Positions 17,572 to 28,506 of a stretch of 64,000 bases of DNA are shown piece by piece; within the stretch, counting starts at the first letter, position 1; each line of letters starts with the position of its first letter. The stretch lies in the NCBI RefSeq assembly GCF_900143235.1, contig NZ_FRDF01000008.1, positions 62,001-126,000 on the forward strand, written 5' to 3'. Both the position numbers and the translations under genes were made by a program. The notes below the pieces were generated by a model. It saw nothing but the letters and a program-made list of their open reading frames with translations, had not been told where the DNA came from and searched no databases. Origin of the DNA: Erythrobacter sanguineus (GTDB lineage Bacteria > Pseudomonadota > Alphaproteobacteria > Sphingomonadales > Sphingomonadaceae).

Positions 17572-18606
17572 ATGGCACGCGCCCGTTTTTCGATTTTCGC
17601 CGCCGGCCTTGCCGCCGCTGCCGCAATGTTCGCGATGCCTGCGGCCGCGCAGGCTGACGAGCTGCAATCCAGCTTTGACCGTGCCCTCGGCACCGAGCTG
17701 CGCCAGCCGCAAACCTTCGAAGCGATCTATGCCGGCAGCTTCCAGCAGCGCATCGCCGAGCTGGCGGAGCCTTCGCGCGGGCGGATCGGAGTGGCTGCGG
17801 TCGATCTTGCCACGGGCGAGGAAATCATGGTGCTGGGCGACCAGCTGTTCCCGATGGCATCGACCAGCAAAATCGCGGTGGCTGCGGCCTATCTCGAGAT
17901 GGTCGAGAAAGAACGCTTTTCGCTGACTTCGGAATTCCCGCTGCTGTTGCCGATCCGCTCGGCCAAATTCTCCTCGGCCCGCGCGCCGGTGCGCAAAGGG
18001 CAGTACATGCCCGCAATCGACCTGATCGAGATCATGATCACCCGCTCCAGCAATCCGGCAACCGATGCCTTGCTGGCCGCAGTGGGCGGGCCGGACATTG
18101 TCAATGAATGGGTGCGGCGGCAGGGCATCGCCGATTTCAGCATTAACCGCGATATCGCGACTCTGGTGCGCGATGACGGCGAATATAATCCGGCAACCCA
18201 TATCGATTCGCGCGATGCAGCCACGCCGCGCGCGATGGCGCGACTGCTCGCCGGACTTTATCGCGGCGACTTCCTGTCGGACGAAAGCCGCCGGGTGCTG
18301 CTCGGCGCGATGAGCCGGACTGTGACCGGCAAGCGCCGCATCGTCGCCCACATCCCGGCCGAAGCGCGGGTCAGCCACAAGACCGGCTCGCTCAACAACA
18401 CGTCAAGCGATATCGGTCTGATCGAATGCCCGGATGGCAGGACCATCGCCGTGGCAATCTATGTCACAGGGCAAGGCACACGGCTTGCGCGGGAAGAACG
18501 AATCGCGGCCATTGCCCGTGCGCTTTATGATGGCTTTGCCGTTCGCGCCCAGCAGCAGGACCCGATGCGCAACTGGGCCAGCGCGCCCTATAGCAACGGC
18601 GGCTGA
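17572..18606 (+). CDS. Exported class A beta-lactamase-like serine hydrolase
   Basis: The 344-residue product has a signal peptide ending in AMPAAAQA and a beta-lactamase/transpeptidase-like fold. The catalytic S-x-x-K is seen as STSK (Ser97, Lys100). SSN (residues 159-161) stands where class A enzymes have SDN. HKTGS (Lys270) is the third motif. SRDAATPRAMARLL matches the block after the omega loop. The omega-loop Glu166 equivalent is unclear; DDGEYNPAT is the only candidate, so true lactamase activity is not established. It could be a penicillin-interactive or peptidase-like enzyme. It is divergent from the DUF305 gene and convergent with the small lipoprotein. Confidence 0.85.
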   Translation: MARARFSIFAAGLAAAAAMFAMPAAAQADELQSSFDRALGTELRQPQTFEAIYAGSFQQRIAELAEPSRGRIGVAAVDLATGEEIMVLGDQLFPMASTSKIAVAAAYLEMVEKERFSLTSEFPLLLPIRSAKFSSARAPVRKGQYMPAIDLIEIMITRSSNPATDALLAAVGGPDIVNEWVRRQGIADFSINRDIATLVRDDGEYNPATHIDSRDAATPRAMARLLAGLYRGDFLSDESRRVLLGAMSRTVTGKRRIVAHIPAEARVSHKTGSLNNTSSDIGLIECPDGRTIAVAIYVTGQGTRLAREERIAAIARALYDGFAVRAQQQDPMRNWASAPYSNGG

Positions 18607-18657
18607 AGCGGGCGCGCACGCATAGTGGACGGCAAGAGGAACCGGCGCAAAAGGAAA

Positions 18658-18681
18658 GGGCGGCGCCTTGTGGCACCGCCC
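18658..18681 (-). terminator. Intrinsic terminator of the Ala-rich lipoprotein gene
   Basis: GGGCGGCGCC and GGCACCGCCC pair with one mismatch around TTGT. On the minus strand the stem is followed by TTTCCTTTT. It lies 45 bases beyond the stop of the gene at 18727 and may also serve the serine hydrolase from the other side. Confidence 0.65.
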
Positions 18682-18726
18682 CTCCTGTTTGACCATCGCT
18701 GACGAAGCAGCGCGATCAGATCCGAA

Positions 18727-19002
18727 TTATTCGGCAGCAGCTTCAGCTTCGGCAGCCACTTCAGCAGCGGCGTCAGCAGCAGCTTCAGCGCCTTCAGCGG
18801 CAGCAGCAGCGGCGTCTTCGGCGCCTTCGGCGGCGGCGTCGGCAACAGCTTCGGCGCCTTCGGCAGCGGCGTCGGCATTGGCTTCAGCGTCGGCAGCCAT
18901 GGCGTCGACAGCCTCTTCGGTTTCGGTGGTGGCGGTTTCACCGCAAGCAGCGAGGCCCAGAGCCGAGGTGGCGATGGCGGCGGCGAGAACGATCTTGCGC
19001 AT
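18727..19002 (-). CDS. Ala/Glu-rich 11-residue-repeat lipoprotein
   Basis: The 91-residue product has a signal peptide with LAAC (Cys20) and a mature region built almost only of Ala, Glu, Asp and Gly. Residues 43-86 hold four 11-residue repeats of the form ADAAAEGAEAV. This 11-residue period is typical of amphipathic right-handed coiled coils, as in LEA-like proteins. The ATG at 19002 opens the signal peptide MRKIVLAAAI. No enzymatic function can be suggested. It has its own terminator at 18658-18681 and is divergent from polA; the 257 bases between (19003-19259) contain no other gene. Confidence 0.8.
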   Translation of the reverse strand: MRKIVLAAAIATSALGLAACGETATTETEEAVDAMAADAEANADAAAEGAEAVADAAAEGAEDAAAAAAEGAEAAADAAAEVAAEAEAAAE

Positions 19003-19259
19003 AGTCTTGAAATCCTTGTTCAGCGTTTGTCCCATGTCCCTTGGCGGAGCATGTCGAAACCGGTATCTGACCCCCGGCTCGTTGCTGCGAATAGTGGCAG
19101 GATTGGGGCAATGCAAGCCAATTGCGGCAGCCCCGCCCAAATTCAGCCATCTTTTCGCCACAATTCGACGCGCGCGGAACCGCTCCATCCCGCTGCTGGG
19201 CAGGGGAATGCCCCGCAAAACCGGCTACCCCGGCTCGCTGCCGGGTGCTAGCAGGCGGC

Positions 19260-22139
19260 ATGGCCGACACCCCCGAACCCACCAAGCAGCACCTCTATCT
19301 CGTCGATGGATCGTCCTACATCTTCCGCGCCTACCACCGGCTGCCGCCGCTGACCGACCCGGAAGGCACGCCTGTCGGTGCGGTCTATGGTTACACCACG
19401 ATGCTGTGGAAGCTCGCCGCCGACCTCGACGAGGCTGACGGGCCGACCCATCTGGCTGTGATCCTCGATGCAGGATCGATCAGCTTTCGCAACGACATCT
19501 ACGAGCATTACAAGGCCAACCGGCCCGATCCGCCCGAGGATCTGGTGCCGCAATTCCCGTTGATCCGCGATGCCACCCGCGCCTTCAGCCTGCCCTGTAT
19601 CGAAGAAGCGGGGCTGGAGGCCGATGACCTGATCGCCTCCTACGCGCGCGAAGCACAGCGGATGGGCTGGAACGTCACGATCGTCTCGTCCGACAAGGAT
19701 CTGATGCAACTGGTGGGCGAGGCCGATGGCCCTGACGGCCCGGCCCGGATCGACATGCTCGACACGATGAAGAACCAGCGCATCTATCTTCCCGAAGTCG
19801 CGGAGAAGTTCGGCGTCACCCCCGATCTGGTCGGCGACGTGCTGGCGCTGATGGGCGATTCGGTGGACAATGTGCCGGGCATTTTCGGCATTGGCCCCAA
19901 GACAGCGAGCAAGCTGATCGCGGAATACGGCTCGCTTACCGCGGCGCTGGATTCTGCGCCCGCAATGAAACCCTCCAAATTGAAGGAGCGCCTGATCGAA
20001 GGCCGCGCGGATGCCGAACTGAGCAAGGTGCTGGTGACGCTCAAGGAAGATTGCGACCTGCCGCAACCGATCGCCGAGATGAAGCTCGGCCCGGTGCCGC
20101 CCGAACCGCTCGCCGCGTTTCTGGAAAAGCACGGCTTCACTTCGCTGCTGAAGCGGCTCGGCGCAGGCAATGGCAGCCCTGCACGCAAGACTGATCTCAA
20201 CCCGCCCAAGGCCGACAAGGCGGGCGATAATGGCACGGGCGACGGCAGCGCCAATCGCCAGCCGCCGCCTGAAATGCCGCATGTCGATCACACCGCTTAC
20301 GAGACAGTGCAGACCATCGAACGGCTCGAACACTGGATCGCCCGCGCCCGCGCCGCGCGGCTTGTGGCCGTGGATACCGAGACCACCTCGCTCGACGCGA
20401 TGCGCGCCGATCTGGTCGGGGTGAGCCTCGCGCTTGGCCCGAATGATGCCTGCTACATCCCGCTGGCGCATGGCGGGGACGACATGTTCGCGCAAAAGCC
20501 GGAGCAGGTCGACAAGGCCGCGGCGCTCGCCGCGCTCAAACCGTTGCTGGAGGACGATAGCGTCCTCAAGGTGTTCCAGAACGGCAAGTATGATTGCAAC
20601 GTCCTTGCCCGCGAAGGCATGGCGGTGGCGCCCATTGACGATACGATGGTGATCAGCTTCGCGCTGGATGCCGGACGCGGCGAGGAAGGCATGGGCGGCA
20701 GCGGGATTGGGGGCCACGGGATGGATGAACTCAGCCAGCGCCACCTTGGCCACACGCCGATTGCGTTCAAGGACGTGTGCGGCACCGGCAAGAAGGCGAT
20801 TTCCTTTGGTGAAGTCCCGCTGGACCGCGCGACCCGATATGCTGCCGAGGATGCCGACATCACCTTGCGGCTTTACCAGACCCTGAAACCGCGGCTGGCC
20901 GAAGAAGGCGGCACACGCATCTATGAACGGGTCGACCGCCCGCTGATCCCGGTGGTGGCGACGATGGAACGCGAGGGCATCCGGGTCAACCGCGCGCGGC
21001 TCGCCAGGCTGTCAGAGGAGTTCGCGGTCGAGATCAGGCGGCTGGAGGGCCAGATTCACGAACTGGCCGGGCAGGAATTCACCGTCGGCAGCCCAAAGCA
21101 GCTGGGAGAGATCCTGTTCGACAAGCTCGGCTACAAGGGCGGGAAGAAGGGCAAGAGCGGACAATATTCGACCGATGTCTCGGTGCTGGAACGGCTCGCG
21201 ACGGAAGGGGCGCCAATGGCGCGCAAGGTGCTGGAATGGCGCCAGCTGGCCAAGCTCAAATCGACCTATACCGATGCCTTGCAGGCCGCGATCAATCCGG
21301 CGACGGGCCGGGTCCACACCAGCTACAGTCTGGTCGGCGCGCAGACCGGGCGATTGAGTTCGACCGATCCCAACCTCCAGAACATCCCGGTGCGCACCCC
21401 CATCGGCCGCCAGATCCGTGAAGCCTTTGTGCCCGAAGATGGCAATGTCCTGCTGGCCGCGGACTATTCGCAGATCGAACTGCGGCTGGCCGCGCACATG
21501 GCGAATGTGGACACCCTGAAACAGGCCTTTGCCAATGGCGAGGACATCCACGCCCGCACAGCGCGCGAAATGTTCGGCGAAGTCACCCGCGACACCCGCG
21601 CGCGGGCCAAGACGATCAATTTCGCGATCCTTTACGGCATTTCGCGCTGGGGCCTTGCCGGCCGTCTGGAGGTCACGTCGGACGAGGCGCAGGACATGAT
21701 CGACACCTATTTCCAGCGCTTCCCCGGCATCCAGCGCTATATTCACGAAACGCTCGAGACGGTGCGGGCCAAGGGCTATTCGGAGACGCTGTTCGGGCGC
21801 AAGACGTGGTTCCCGCGGATCAATTCGAAGAATCAGGCCGAACGGCAGGGGTCAGAGCGCGCGGCGATCAATGCGCCGATCCAGGGCACCAGCGCCGACA
21901 TCATCAAGCGCGCCATGGCCCGGATGCTGCCGGCTTTGGCGGAGGCGGGCCTCGATGATGTGCGGATGCTGCTGCAGGTGCATGACGAACTGGTGTTCGA
22001 ACTGCCCGAGGCCCGGGTCGAGGCGGCCACGCCGATCATCCGCCGGGTGATGGCCGAGGCGGCGCTGCCTGCGGTGGAACTGACCGTGCCGCTCGGCGTC
22101 GATATCGGCACTGGCGCAAGCTGGGACGCGGCGCATTGA
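19260..22139 (+). CDS. polA: DNA polymerase I
   Basis: PolA removes RNA primers and fills gaps in replication and repair. The 959-residue protein has three domains. The 5' nuclease comes first (LYLVDGSSYIFRAYHRLPPL, DDLIASYA). A proofreading 3'-5' exonuclease follows at about residues 345-560, with an intact DTETT motif (Asp and Glu metal ligands) and AAEDADITLRL. The polymerase domain includes DYSQIELRLAAH, RAKTINFAILYG and QVHDELVFE. The ATG at 19260 (MADTPEP) was chosen; upstream in-frame codons look non-coding. The stop overlaps the next small gene by one base. Confidence 0.97.
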   Translation: MADTPEPTKQHLYLVDGSSYIFRAYHRLPPLTDPEGTPVGAVYGYTTMLWKLAADLDEADGPTHLAVILDAGSISFRNDIYEHYKANRPDPPEDLVPQFPLIRDATRAFSLPCIEEAGLEADDLIASYAREAQRMGWNVTIVSSDKDLMQLVGEADGPDGPARIDMLDTMKNQRIYLPEVAEKFGVTPDLVGDVLALMGDSVDNVPGIFGIGPKTASKLIAEYGSLTAALDSAPAMKPSKLKERLIEGRADAELSKVLVTLKEDCDLPQPIAEMKLGPVPPEPLAAFLEKHGFTSLLKRLGAGNGSPARKTDLNPPKADKAGDNGTGDGSANRQPPPEMPHVDHTAYETVQTIERLEHWIARARAARLVAVDTETTSLDAMRADLVGVSLALGPNDACYIPLAHGGDDMFAQKPEQVDKAAALAALKPLLEDDSVLKVFQNGKYDCNVLAREGMAVAPIDDTMVISFALDAGRGEEGMGGSGIGGHGMDELSQRHLGHTPIAFKDVCGTGKKAISFGEVPLDRATRYAAEDADITLRLYQTLKPRLAEEGGTRIYERVDRPLIPVVATMEREGIRVNRARLARLSEEFAVEIRRLEGQIHELAGQEFTVGSPKQLGEILFDKLGYKGGKKGKSGQYSTDVSVLERLATEGAPMARKVLEWRQLAKLKSTYTDALQAAINPATGRVHTSYSLVGAQTGRLSSTDPNLQNIPVRTPIGRQIREAFVPEDGNVLLAADYSQIELRLAAHMANVDTLKQAFANGEDIHARTAREMFGEVTRDTRARAKTINFAILYGISRWGLAGRLEVTSDEAQDMIDTYFQRFPGIQRYIHETLETVRAKGYSETLFGRKTWFPRINSKNQAERQGSERAAINAPIQGTSADIIKRAMARMLPALAEAGLDDVRMLLQVHDELVFELPEARVEAATPIIRRVMAEAALPAVELTVPLGVDIGTGASWDAAH

Positions 22140-22369
22140 TGCAGCGCGGCGTGCTTTGTCTGGGGGCGTTCATCGCCCTGGCCTTGGCCGCCGGCAGCGC
22201 GCTGATCTGGCAAGGGCGCGGTGGGCTGCGCTTCAGCGATGAAGGTCGCCATTTTGACCAAGCCACCGGCATTGTGGTGCATCAGCATTCGGTCGAAGTT
22301 TACGCGATCCTGACGATGGCCTTCAGCGTGATCAGCGTGGCCTTGGCGGTCCTGGCACGCAGGCGCTAA
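22139..22369 (+). CDS. Small two-helix membrane protein downstream of polA
   Basis: The 76-residue product has two hydrophobic segments (residues ~5-22 and ~53-72) separated by a polar loop. The ATG at 22139 shares one base with the polA TGA, which suggests translational coupling. No family is recognised. It ends 18 bases before the parS site. Confidence 0.6.
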   Translation: MQRGVLCLGAFIALALAAGSALIWQGRGGLRFSDEGRHFDQATGIVVHQHSVEVYAILTMAFSVISVALAVLARRR

Positions 22370-22386
22370 GGCGGCCCTCACGGCGA

Positions 22387-22402
22387 TGTTTCACGTGAAA
22401 CA
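22387..22402. promoter_or_regulatory. parS: parS centromere-like site (ParB binding site)
   Basis: The 16-base palindrome TGTTTCACGTGAAACA matches the broadly conserved chromosomal parS consensus TGTTNCACGTGAAACA exactly and is flanked by A and T to give an 18-base perfect palindrome. ParB loads here, then spreads and recruits SMC and ParA. It lies in a 65-base gap between a small membrane gene and cdc48. It is the only copy I found in the window; parAB are not in the window. Confidence 0.92.
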
Positions 22403-22434
22403 TTTGCAGAACATCGGGGTTATTACGCCCGTCG

Positions 22435-24741
<2,307 letters not shown>

Positions 24742-24913
24742 GGGGAATTCCTGCGCTTGCGTGGTTTTGTGTGGGCTTGCACGATTAGCTAGGCACGCCT
24801 CCGGGCGATTGCAATCGAGCAAGCCCCGAGGGCGCAGCGCAGGCCCATGGGCAAACATCCGGCGGCCAGCGCGCTACGCCGGGCGATTCGGGCCGGGCGA
24901 TTTTGGCCGGGCA

Positions 24914-24951
24914 GAAAAAAGCCCGGCACAAACCTTGCGGTGCGCCGGGCT
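24914..24951 (-). terminator. Intrinsic terminator upstream of cdc48
   Basis: AGCCCGGC and GCCGGGCT form an 8-base stem around a 16-base loop, followed on the minus strand by T6. It lies 173 bases before the cdc48 start and 280 bases or more downstream of nothing recognisable, so it ends an unknown minus-strand transcript or acts as an attenuator. A nearby GCCGGGC (24906-24912) could compete for pairing. Confidence 0.65.
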
Positions 24952-25100
24952 GAAAAGTTTGGGAGAGGATGCCTGAAAGGCACCTTCGCAACTGCAGCAG
25001 AATCTCTCGTTGTGCAAGTGCGAAAGGTGCATAGTTTGATGCAAAGAATGCAATTATGGGCAATTTTCACATTGTGGCCGGTCAGAACTTGCAAAACCTC
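24952..25100 (-). ncRNA. Candidate structured small RNA or cdc48 leader
   Basis: This AT-richer non-coding stretch reads into the terminator at 24914-24951 on the minus strand. GAGAG (24963-24967) can pair with CTCTC (25004-25008), enclosing a TGCC-TGAAA-GGCA hairpin (24970-24982). TTGCAT-like motifs occur near 25040-25065 but no clear promoter is seen. It matches no RNA family I can name. The rest of the 555-base gap between cdc48 and scoA (24742-25296) shows no gene. Confidence 0.25.
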
Positions 25101-25296
25101 TGCCTGAGAAATCGGCATTCGCCCAAAATTTGGGCAGATTTCGCAGGGTTTGGATTTTGCGTTGCAACATGAACGATGGTTCAGTTTTTTGCCCGTGGCC
25201 GGGCGTGACAGCGCGGCCCGAAGGCACTAATCATCCACGGCAAATCCCGCTGGGGTGCAGGCCCTGCAGAACCACAAAGCGAGGCAGACAGGCCCG

Positions 25297-26019
25297 ATGA
25301 CCAAGCTCTATCCCGACGCAGCCAGCGCGCTGGCAGGCATCCTTACCAACGACATGCTGATCGCCGCCGGGGGCTTCGGCCTGTGCGGAATTCCCGAGCG
25401 ACTGCTGGACGCGATTCGTGACAGCGGCGTGACGGGGCTCACCTTTGCCAGCAACAATGCCGGGATCGACAACGAGGGCATCGGCAAGCTGCTGCGCACC
25501 CGGCAGGTGAAGAAGATGATCAGCTCCTATGTCGGCGAAAATAAGGAGTTCGAACGGCAATATCTGGCGGGCGAACTCGAAGTCGAATTCTGCCCGCAGG
25601 GCACGCTGGCTGAACGCATGCGTGCAGGCGGGGCAGGCATCCCCGGCTTCTACACCCGCACCGGGGTCGGCACCGAGGTGGCCAAGGGCAAGGATCACAA
25701 GGACTTTCCCGACCGCGACGGGGTGATGCAGACCTACATCCTCGAACGCGGCATCTTTGCCGACCTGTCGATCATCAAGGCATGGAAGGCCGACGCCACC
25801 GGCAACCTGATCTTCCGCAAGACTGCGCGCAACTTCAATCTGCCCGCGGCAACCTGCGGCAGGATCTGCGTCGCCGAGGTCGAGGAAGTGGTGCCCGCAG
25901 GCGCGCTTGATCCTGACGCTGTTCACCTTGCCGGCGTGTTCGTGAACCGGATCGTGTGCGGCGCGCCCTATGACAAGAAAATCGAATTCCGCACTGTTCG
26001 GGAGAGGGAGAACGCATGA
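25297..26019 (+). CDS. scoA: 3-oxoacid CoA-transferase subunit A
   Basis: This subunit works with ScoB to move CoA from succinyl-CoA to acetoacetate or a related 3-oxoacid, opening ketone-body and PHB-derived carbon for use. The 240-residue product shows the family blocks IAAGGFGLCGIPERLLDAI and FASNNAGIDNEGIGKLL, then GIPGFYTRTGVGTEVAKGK. The ATG at 25297 fits the conserved N-terminus MTKLYPDAASAL. The stop overlaps the next gene by four bases (ATGA). Unusually, scoB is not adjacent: a lipoprotein gene is inserted between them. Confidence 0.95.
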   Translation: MTKLYPDAASALAGILTNDMLIAAGGFGLCGIPERLLDAIRDSGVTGLTFASNNAGIDNEGIGKLLRTRQVKKMISSYVGENKEFERQYLAGELEVEFCPQGTLAERMRAGGAGIPGFYTRTGVGTEVAKGKDHKDFPDRDGVMQTYILERGIFADLSIIKAWKADATGNLIFRKTARNFNLPAATCGRICVAEVEEVVPAGALDPDAVHLAGVFVNRIVCGAPYDKKIEFRTVRERENA

Positions 26020-26975
26020 TGGATCGCAGGATTGCCTTGCTCCCGGTGCTGGCACTGGCGGGGACGTCGCTTTCGGGCTGTGTGGCTGTGGCGATCCCGG
26101 CGCTGGCAGGCAGCGCGCTCGTCGGCAGCCGCATCGACGCCGAACGCCCGGACAATGCCGCGCCTGCCGCTGCGCCCGCACGTGTCGTAGCTCTTGTCCC
26201 ACCGGTCAGGACGCCTGCCGCATCATCAGCGCCGCCGGTTACGGTTGCTGCTGCCCCGGCGGCGGAATCCGCTGCGATGGCGGTTGCCAGCGCCCCGGCT
26301 GCGGTTCCGCCAACCCCGCTGATCGAACCCGCGCTGCCAATGATCGCGCCTGCAAGCCCGCGCCGCCAGTTCGGCTTTGCACAATTCGTGCGTTATGGCC
26401 GCGGGGTCGCAGCGGTCAGCGCGCAGGCCAACGGGCCGCTTTCCGCCATGCTTGCAGACCCGATCGCGCTCGACGGGCAGCGGCGGCGGTGCGCTGGGGA
26501 CGATCAGCCGGTCGCGGTAATCGATCTCGACCCGCAAGGCGGTGTCTTCATCCCGCCTGCCAAGGTGGTGAAGAATGACGGGCAGGCGCTCGGGCTGGCG
26601 GTGTTGCGCGAAGCCGGGGTGCAGATCGCCTGGGTCTCCGATGCGCCCGTCAGCCAGATCGGGGGCGTGCGCACCGCGCTTGAGCAATCCGGCCTTGATC
26701 CGCGCGGCGAAGATATCGTCTCGCTCCGGCGCGACCCCGAAGACCGCAAGCAGGCGCGCAAGGAAACGCTCGCCGCGACCGCGTGCATTGTCGCAATTGC
26801 CGGCGACGAGAAGTCTGATTTCGATGAGCGTTTCCAGTATCTCAGGAACCCCGAGGCCGGCGCGGCGCTGGAAACGGCAATCGGCGATGGCTGGTTTCTG
26901 ATCGAACCGGTTTTCTCCGTCACATCGCCAGTGGATGCCGACGGCGCGCGGCAAAAAGGACAATTCGACCAATGA
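26016..26975 (+). CDS. Exported HAD-like lipoprotein inside the sco operon
   Basis: The 319-residue product has a lipoprotein signal peptide with LSGC and Cys22. An Ala/Pro-rich linker (about 40-115) leads to a C-terminal domain that reads like a HAD phosphatase. Motif I is IDLDPQGG, motif II is WVSDAP, a basic stretch is EDRKQARKE, and motif IV is [12 protein letters not shown]. This order matches class B/C acid-phosphatase-like HAD proteins, but the first motif lacks the usual Thr two residues on. It overlaps scoA and scoB by four bases each, so it is translated as part of the operon. Its role beside a cytoplasmic CoA-transferase is unknown. Confidence 0.75.
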   Translation: MMDRRIALLPVLALAGTSLSGCVAVAIPALAGSALVGSRIDAERPDNAAPAAAPARVVALVPPVRTPAASSAPPVTVAAAPAAESAAMAVASAPAAVPPTPLIEPALPMIAPASPRRQFGFAQFVRYGRGVAAVSAQANGPLSAMLADPIALDGQRRRCAGDDQPVAVIDLDPQGGVFIPPAKVVKNDGQALGLAVLREAGVQIAWVSDAPVSQIGGVRTALEQSGLDPRGEDIVSLRRDPEDRKQARKETLAATACIVAIAGDEKSDFDERFQYLRNPEAGAALETAIGDGWFLIEPVFSVTSPVDADGARQKGQFDQ

Positions 26976-27622
26976 GCACGCTTCCCACCGGGTGGAACCG
27001 CGACCAGATGGCCGCCCGCGCCGCGCGCGAGCTGAAGGATGGCTATTACGTCAACCTCGGCATCGGCATCCCCACGCTGGTCGCCAACCACATCCCCGAA
27101 GGCATGATGGTGACCTTGCAGAGCGAGAACGGCATGCTCGGCATAGGCCCGTTTCCCTTTGACGATGAAGTCGATCCCGATCTGATCAATGCTGGCAAGC
27201 AGACCATCAGCGAACTGCCGCACTCTGCCTATTTCGACAGCGCCACCAGCTTTGCGATGATCCGCGGCGGGCATATCGACCTCACCGTGCTGGGCGCGAT
27301 GGAGGTCGCCGAAAATGGCGACATCGCCAACTGGATGATCCCCGGCAAGATGATCAAGGGCATGGGCGGGGCGATGGATCTGGTCGCGGGTGTAAAGAAG
27401 ATCATCGTGGTGATGGACCACACCGCCAAGGACGGATCGCCCAAGTTTATCCCCGGATGCACCCTGCCGCTGACCGGCGCAGGCGTGGTGGACATGATCA
27501 TCACCAACCTCGGCGTGTTCCAGCGGCCCGATCACGCCTCGCCGTTCCGCCTGATCGAGATGGCGCCGGGGGTGAGCGAGGCCGATATCGCGGCAAGCAC
27601 CACCGCGCATTACACGGTGTGA
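26972..27622 (+). CDS. scoB: 3-oxoacid CoA-transferase subunit B
   Basis: The partner of ScoA. The 216-residue product contains the catalytic-glutamate motif [10 protein letters not shown] near residue 51 and the family block [40 protein letters not shown] and [12 protein letters not shown] are also typical. The ATG overlaps the preceding lipoprotein stop by four bases, and the stop overlaps the next gene by one base (TGATG). Together with ScoA it forms the heteromeric enzyme of the SCOT/AtoDA family. Confidence 0.95.
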   Translation: MSTLPTGWNRDQMAARAARELKDGYYVNLGIGIPTLVANHIPEGMMVTLQSENGMLGIGPFPFDDEVDPDLINAGKQTISELPHSAYFDSATSFAMIRGGHIDLTVLGAMEVAENGDIANWMIPGKMIKGMGGAMDLVAGVKKIIVVMDHTAKDGSPKFIPGCTLPLTGAGVVDMIITNLGVFQRPDHASPFRLIEMAPGVSEADIAASTTAHYTV

Positions 27623-28506
27623 TGCGGCGCGGTGTTGGAATCGCTGCCCTTGCGCTTGTTCTCGTGATCGGCGGCATTCTCGCCTTCACCTCGCCGCCGC
27701 GGCTGCTTTCGTTCTATGACCAGGCGGCAGGCGGCGGCGCGGGCGCGCGTCAGACAGCCGAAGGCGTCGCTTTCGGCACCCACGGGCAGACGCTCGATAT
27801 CTGGGCGCCGGAGAAGCCGCCAGCGGGCAAGCTCCCCGTGGTCATCTTCTGGTATGGCGGCGGCTGGGCCAAGGGTGACCGCGCCGCCTATGCCTTTGCC
27901 GGACGCGCGCTGGCCAATCAGGGCTTTCTTGTGGTGATCCCCGATTACCGCAAGGTGCCGGACGTGCTGTTTCCCGCCTTCCTCGGCGACGGGGCCGAGG
28001 CGATCGCGTGGGTCGAGGACAATATCGGCCGGCACGGCGGCGATCCGGCGCGGCTCGCCTTCATGGGCCATTCGGCGGGGGCCTATCAGGCCGTGATGCT
28101 GGCGCTCGACAGCCAGCGGCTGGTGGCGGCAGGGGCCGATCCGTCAAACATCAAGGCGGCGGTCGGCCTGTCCGGTCCTTATGATTTCTACCCTTTCGAC
28201 AGCCCGCGCTCGATCGCGGCGTTCAGCGAATGGCCACGGCCGGAGGAAACCCAGCCGATTACCTATGCCCGCGCCGACGCGCCGCCGCTGTTGCTGGTGA
28301 CATCCGAAGGCGACACCACGGTGCGACCGCGCAACGCCAATAATCTTGCCGCGAAACTGCGCGAGTTGGGCGCGGCAGTGGAGGTGAAAAACTACGGCCC
28401 GCTCGATCACGAAGAGGTGGTGATGGCGCTGTCCGTGCCGTTCCGCAGCAAGGGCCCGGTGCTGGCTGACAGCGTCGCCTTTCTGAAAGCGCGGCTGGGG
28501 GAATGA
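27622..28506 (+). CDS. Exported or membrane-anchored alpha/beta hydrolase (esterase-like)
   Basis: The 294-residue product starts with a hydrophobic segment (GIAALALVLVIGGILAFTS) and then an alpha/beta hydrolase fold. The oxyanion-hole region reads FWYGGGWAKGDR, in place of the HGGG of carboxylesterases. The nucleophile elbow is GHSAGA near residue 153. Asp and His of the triad are likely in TSEGDTTVRP and DHEEVV. The ATG at 27622 shares one base with the scoB stop, and the stop overlaps the next gene by four bases. Substrate is unknown; an ester or thioester from the same acyl pathway is only a guess. Confidence 0.85.
   Translation: MRRGVGIAALALVLVIGGILAFTSPPRLLSFYDQAAGGGAGARQTAEGVAFGTHGQTLDIWAPEKPPAGKLPVVIFWYGGGWAKGDRAAYAFAGRALANQGFLVVIPDYRKVPDVLFPAFLGDGAEAIAWVEDNIGRHGGDPARLAFMGHSAGAYQAVMLALDSQRLVAAGADPSNIKAAVGLSGPYDFYPFDSPRSIAAFSEWPRPEETQPITYARADAPPLLLVTSEGDTTVRPRNANNLAAKLRELGAAVEVKNYGPLDHEEVVMALSVPFRSKGPVLADSVAFLKARLGE

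Noticed and set aside
24960-25010. Resemblance of GAGAG...GAAGGTGC...CAGGCA to a glycine riboswitch
   Set aside because: The order and spacing of conserved blocks do not fit the known aptamer, and no glycine gene follows.
24785-25118. Minus-strand frames of 92-109 residues upstream of cdc48
   Set aside because: They run through a strong terminator stem, have poor composition and no recognisable motif, so the stretch is treated as non-coding.
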